NCBI GenBank assembly: GCA_029856445.1 | Contig: JAHQWY010000164.1 | Span: forward strand, 1 to 8,154 | Reading direction: 5' to 3' | Source of the DNA: Promethearchaeia archaeon | GTDB lineage: Archaea > Asgardarchaeota > Lokiarchaeia > Sigyniarchaeales > SOKP01 | DNA length: 8,154 nt | Part shown: positions 5,349 to 8,154 of the stretch, in pieces | How the letters are laid out: each line of letters starts with the position of its first letter | How positions within the stretch are numbered: the stretch's first letter is position 1 | The notes under the pieces: generated by a model | What the model was told of the DNA's origin: nothing | Seen by the model: the letters and a program-made list of their open reading frames with translations, nothing else | The model's database searches: none | Program-made: the position numbers and the translations under genes

Positions 5349-6311
5349 TTATAATACATTTGTAAATATATTGATTAGAACAATGATAATGGTAAATCCG
5401 ATTAGACCAATTAAAAATTTTATAGGGTTCCCTTTTTCTTTTTCAGGGATAACTTCACGTACAATTACATAAAGAATTACCCCCGATATAATCGAATAAA
5501 AAACAAACAATAACTCTAAATTTTCAGGCAAAATAATATTAATTACGATTCCAACAACTATTCCTGAAAAGGTGGAAGTACCTAATATATATTTCATAAA
5601 GGATCCTTCTTCAAATTTGAGTTCTTCATAGATTTCCAAATCAGTAAAAATAATATGAGCTTCAGATCTTTTAGAGATAAGTGTTCTAAAGAATGCATAA
5701 AAAAAGAAAAGGATTCCCGCTAATAAGTCTAAAATTAATAAACCTATTAATATTATCCCTACAAGAAAATGATAGATATAATCTGTAATAAACCTAAATT
5801 TTCGTAGGTCTTCATTCACTCGGTTCTGTATTTTAATCTTGTATTGATTTATTTCGATTTTCATACTTTCTTCTTGATCATTTAATTCTGAAAGTGTTTG
5901 TGCAATATCTTTTAGGGCAGCTTCGTCTAATTTCTCTTGTTTCAATTCTCTAGTAAGGATAATCTCCATATTATGTTCCACGACCTCTAAAGTTTTCTCT
6001 TTTTGTAAAAGTTTACGCATTTTTTTTTGAGTACCGGATTCTACTTTCTGAAGAATAAATTTTTCAGTTACATGTATAAAAACGAAACCGGCTAAAACAA
6101 AACTATATTCAAATAAAGCTAATTCAAAAGGTGGTTCTGGTAATCGTGCTGAAATTTCTGGAAGGACAATAAGGAAGAAGTAGGAAACTGAAATACCTGC
6201 AATAAATGATGCATGCCATTGAATGAGTTTACGTTCAAAATATTCAGTGATGAAGAAGAAACACCCAAAAACCAGAGCGATTATAATAACTAATAAGACG
6301 TGAAGTGCCAT
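5349..6311 (-). CDS. ZIP-like integral membrane protein with degenerate metal-site motifs
   Basis: Multi-pass membrane protein of 320 residues. Hydrophobic segments lie at about 3-21, 33-52, 67-86, 178-209 (long, perhaps two helices), 241-260, 265-286 and 297-318. A charged, coiled-coil-prone region (about 87-172) sits where ZIP (SLC39-type) transporters carry their variable cytosolic loop. ZIP-like marks are GISVSYFFLIVLPE at the end of segment 2, GFVFIHVTEK in segment 3 and GVILYVIVREVIPE near the end, each resembling family landmarks. Where ZIP proteins have HNxxDG in helix 4, this protein reads YHFLVG (180-185). No HExxHE-like motif is found in the helix 5 region. The binuclear metal site therefore seems absent, so it may be a sensor, scaffold or non-metal transporter rather than a zinc/iron importer. 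Family membership rests on eye-read similarity and is moderate. It diverges from dtdA and precedes an Lrp gene on its own strand. Confidence 0.55.
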   Translation of the reverse strand: MALHVLLVIIIALVFGCFFFITEYFERKLIQWHASFIAGISVSYFFLIVLPEISARLPEPPFELALFEYSFVLAGFVFIHVTEKFILQKVESGTQKKMRKLLQKEKTLEVVEHNMEIILTRELKQEKLDEAALKDIAQTLSELNDQEESMKIEINQYKIKIQNRVNEDLRKFRFITDYIYHFLVGIILIGLLILDLLAGILFFFYAFFRTLISKRSEAHIIFTDLEIYEELKFEEGSFMKYILGTSTFSGIVVGIVINIILPENLELLFVFYSIISGVILYVIVREVIPEKEKGNPIKFLIGLIGFTIIIVLINIFTNVL

Positions 6312-6358
6312 TATTATTTCTAATATTTTTGAAGTTTTTAAAGTTTTCAGATAAATGC

Positions 6359-6380
6359 TATAATATATAGGTTATAAATA
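6359..6380. promoter_or_regulatory. Bidirectional TATA cluster between the ZIP-like gene and dtdA
   Basis: The 80-base gap contains TATAATATATAG (6359-6370) and TTATAAATA (6372-6380). For the plus strand the first places the start within a few bases of the ATG at 6395, giving an essentially leaderless dtdA mRNA. Read on the minus strand, 6380-6372 is TATTTATAA and would start the ZIP-like transcript near 6353. The two promoters overlap, so expression of the two genes may be coupled or mutually exclusive. Confidence 0.45.
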
Positions 6381-6394
6381 AAGTATATATTGTG

Positions 6395-7282
6395 ATGAAA
6401 ACTTTTTTGATTATCACTTCACTCGAAGATAAAGCCTCAATGAACATGCGTGAAAAATTTCTAAACTCAAAATCCTATAATTTCAAGGAAACTAATTATG
6501 TTTGGCATGAAAATCCTATCTATAAATTGACGGATATATCTTCTGAAGATGAGAAATCATCCAGTTTTACGCAACCAGAAATATACCTTGGTTTAACTAA
6601 AGAGCCGCTTATTTTTTTAAATGACTTAAAATTAGAGGATGCTAAAATTAATCCTGATTTTCTTATCTTTGCAAGTCGACACACTTCAAAAACAGCCCGT
6701 CCAGCCTTTCTAGTGCATACAACTGGAAATTGGAGTAAGGATGTTGATTTTGGCGGTGAACCTCAAGATTTATCAATAGCAAGCGCCTTACTTCATAAGG
6801 CAGGTTTCATGTCGCTAACTGAACAAGAAGGTTTTTCACTCGATATCGAAGTAACTCACCATGGTCCTACAACCTTAAAAAAACCCTTAATATTTATGGA
6901 ATTAGGAAGCAGCAAAGCAGAATGGGTAATAAGAGAAGCAGGCAAGGTATTATCCAATGCTATTATTACTACAATTTTTCAATTTTTAGATTATAACGAA
7001 AGAAAAAACCAAGAGATAGGTTTGGGGTTCGGAGGGACACATTATGCCCCTAATTATCTTAGATTAATAAAGAATAAAAACCTAGCAATGTCATTCATCT
7101 GTCCGAAGTATTATATTCAAGATTTAAATGTAGATCTGATACACAAAATGGTGAAGAATACTCTTGAAACTGTTGATTATTTTATTATTGATTGGAAAGG
7201 TACAAATTCAGAAGATAAGAAACATTTAATTCCATTACTGGAAGAATTCGATATTCCTATTAAAAAGACTAAGGATTTTTAA
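6395..7282 (+). CDS. dtdA: D-aminoacyl-tRNA deacylase, archaeal DtdA type
   Basis: Hydrolyses D-amino acids from mischarged tRNAs, freeing the tRNA and keeping D-residues out of protein. The family (also called GEK1 or DTD2, metal-dependent) is archaeal and plant, unrelated in sequence to bacterial Dtd. Marks, numbered from the ATG at 6395, are IITSLEDKASMNM near the N-terminus; FASRHTSKTARPAFLVHTTGNW in two adjoining parts (93-114); ALLHKAG (131-137); EVTHHGPTTLKKP (152-164) with the paired histidines; MELGSSKAEW (168-177); and GLGFGGTHYAP (209-219). The His-rich blocks are the likely metal-binding and catalytic core. At 295 residues it has the expected length. A GTG sits directly before the ATG (6392) and could add one residue; the ATG is preferred. 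The gene overlaps nothing. It is divergent from the ZIP-like gene and ends one base from the convergent 3' neighbour. Confidence 0.93.
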   Translation: MKTFLIITSLEDKASMNMREKFLNSKSYNFKETNYVWHENPIYKLTDISSEDEKSSSFTQPEIYLGLTKEPLIFLNDLKLEDAKINPDFLIFASRHTSKTARPAFLVHTTGNWSKDVDFGGEPQDLSIASALLHKAGFMSLTEQEGFSLDIEVTHHGPTTLKKPLIFMELGSSKAEWVIREAGKVLSNAIITTIFQFLDYNERKNQEIGLGFGGTHYAPNYLRLIKNKNLAMSFICPKYYIQDLNVDLIHKMVKNTLETVDYFIIDWKGTNSEDKKHLIPLLEEFDIPIKKTKDF

Positions 7283-7283
7283 T

Positions 7284-8154
7284 TTATTCTTCTTTCTCTT
7301 TTCGTTCTTCTTCTCTCTTCTTCTTTTCTTCTTCTTTAATCTTCTCGTAATATTTTACTAAGTTTTTAAAAACATAATGGGAAGGGGAATATCCTTGTGT
7401 TGCTGATTTGGGTAAGACTTTGTTTAAAAAATCATGATGTTTGTTGCTTTCATTTGGGGAAACATTCAATTCTCTAATATTATAAAAACTACGCCAGAAG
7501 CCCGTTGGCCAATCTACTACGGGAGCTAAATCTCTTTGGTATTTAATTTGACCTTCTTTACTTAATTCTAATTCTCTTTGTAGTTCGTAGAAATTATTAT
7601 TCTCTCTTGTTTCAATGTTTATTATGTTATCAGATTTTATTTCTTCCATTAATTTATTCAAATCAGTCAATTCTAAATCTTCAATATTTAATTTTTCTAA
7701 ACTACTCATTATTTCCCTATCAGTCTGACCTTTTAATTTGAGAATAGTATAGTTCCTTGCAATAATGTTGTACTTAATTGGAACTGACTCATGATCAATT
7801 TTATTATATTGTATTAAATCTCCTAAAATTTTTTTAGCTACTAAATATTTTAAAATTAATTGATCGTCCTCAGAGAAATCTTCTTTAAATAGTTCAGAGT
7901 TAAAGTATATATCGTATAATGTTTGTAAAATAGATTTTATAGAGTAAAATCCATCGACAATAGCTTGCTCAACTTTTTTTAAAATTTCAATCCTATATTC
8001 AACGTCATCGAGGAATTTCTGTTTATCTAAAGGTATTTGGCGGATTATGTAAGGTTCTTTATTCAATGGTTTAAAATAATCATCCCATTTTTTCTTAAGG
8101 CGATAGGATTGTGTTTTAACTATATTTGAAAGTTTATAAACGACATCTAAAAGC
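7284..8154 (-). CDS. Hypothetical protein with probable winged helix, N-terminus beyond the window
   Basis: Not recognised as a named family. The first start-like codon inside the window is a TTG at 8064-8066. However, the frame stays open for 29 more codons to the edge, with protein-like content (for example KKKWDDYFKP just before the TTG), so the gene most likely begins outside. At least 289 residues are visible. Counted from the TTG, residues 10-100 look mainly helical. Residues 104-175 fit a winged helix: NYTILKLKGQTDREI, then TDLNKLMEEIKSDNII, then a wing and LSKEGQIKY. An aromatic block, DWPTGFWRSFYN (185-196), is distinctive. The last 20 residues are almost all Glu, Lys and Arg. A DNA- or RNA-binding role is plausible but unproven. 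It converges on dtdA with one base between stop codons. A TTTATAAA at 8133-8140 leaves some chance that translation does start at the TTG. Confidence 0.75.
   Translation of the reverse strand, partial: LLDVVYKLSNIVKTQSYRLKKKWDDYFKPLNKEPYIIRQIPLDKQKFLDDVEYRIEILKKVEQAIVDGFYSIKSILQTLYDIYFNSELFKEDFSEDDQLILKYLVAKKILGDLIQYNKIDHESVPIKYNIIARNYTILKLKGQTDREIMSSLEKLNIEDLELTDLNKLMEEIKSDNIINIETRENNNFYELQRELELSKEGQIKYQRDLAPVVDWPTGFWRSFYNIRELNVSPNESNKHHDFLNKVLPKSATQGYSPSHYVFKNLVKYYEKIKEEEKKKREEERKEKEE
7287..7337 (+). terminator. Pyrimidine tract serving as dtdA terminator and as antisense coding sequence
   Basis: Fifty-one bases of T and C, broken by one A-free G at 7304, start five bases after the dtdA stop. 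T-rich tracts of this sort end archaeal transcripts. On the minus strand the same bases encode the Glu/Lys-rich tail of the convergent gene. Confidence 0.45.

Overview
The window is strongly AT-rich (about 30% G+C by eye) and reads as archaeal. It has TTTATAAA/TATAAATA-type TATA boxes about 25-30 bases before likely transcript starts. Most genes have no Shine-Dalgarno site and short or absent leaders. There are two Lrp/AsnC regulators, and a DtdA-type D-aminoacyl-tRNA deacylase, which among prokaryotes is an archaeal protein. Low G+C, many winged-helix and TPR regulators and a eukaryote/bacteria-like ornithine decarboxylase suggest an Asgard archaeon such as a Lokiarchaeia relative; that placement is inference, not proven here.

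Layout. Positions 1-223 hold a promoter with two dyad elements, driving a 635-residue protein with two tandem winged helices and a TPR tail (224-2131), closed by a hairpin/T7 terminator. A short gap carries TATA boxes for a fold-type III PLP decarboxylase resembling ornithine decarboxylase (2256-3392). A 489-base gene-free stretch (3393-3881) contains a perfect 16-base palindrome, a hairpin followed by nine T, and the promoter of the next gene. Two paralogous Lrp/AsnC regulators then face each other tail to tail (3882-4421 plus, 4615-5187 minus). Both end in an unusual CGxxC tail. Upstream of the second, on the same strand, lies a ZIP-like membrane protein whose metal-site motifs look lost (5349-6311 minus). 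It shares an 80-base bidirectional promoter region with dtdA (6395-7282 plus). dtdA abuts, one base apart, the 3' end of a further minus-strand gene that runs off the right edge (7284-8154); this gene probably has a winged helix and a Trp-rich block.

How they fit together. The decarboxylase would make putrescine (polyamine supply) and DtdA recycles mischarged tRNAs. The rest is regulators plus a membrane protein. The most suggestive unit is the cysteine-tailed Lrp pair next to the degenerate ZIP homologue, a candidate metal- or thiol-responsive module. This is a hypothesis from gene proximity and motifs only. No mobile elements, CRISPR arrays, rRNA or tRNA genes were seen.
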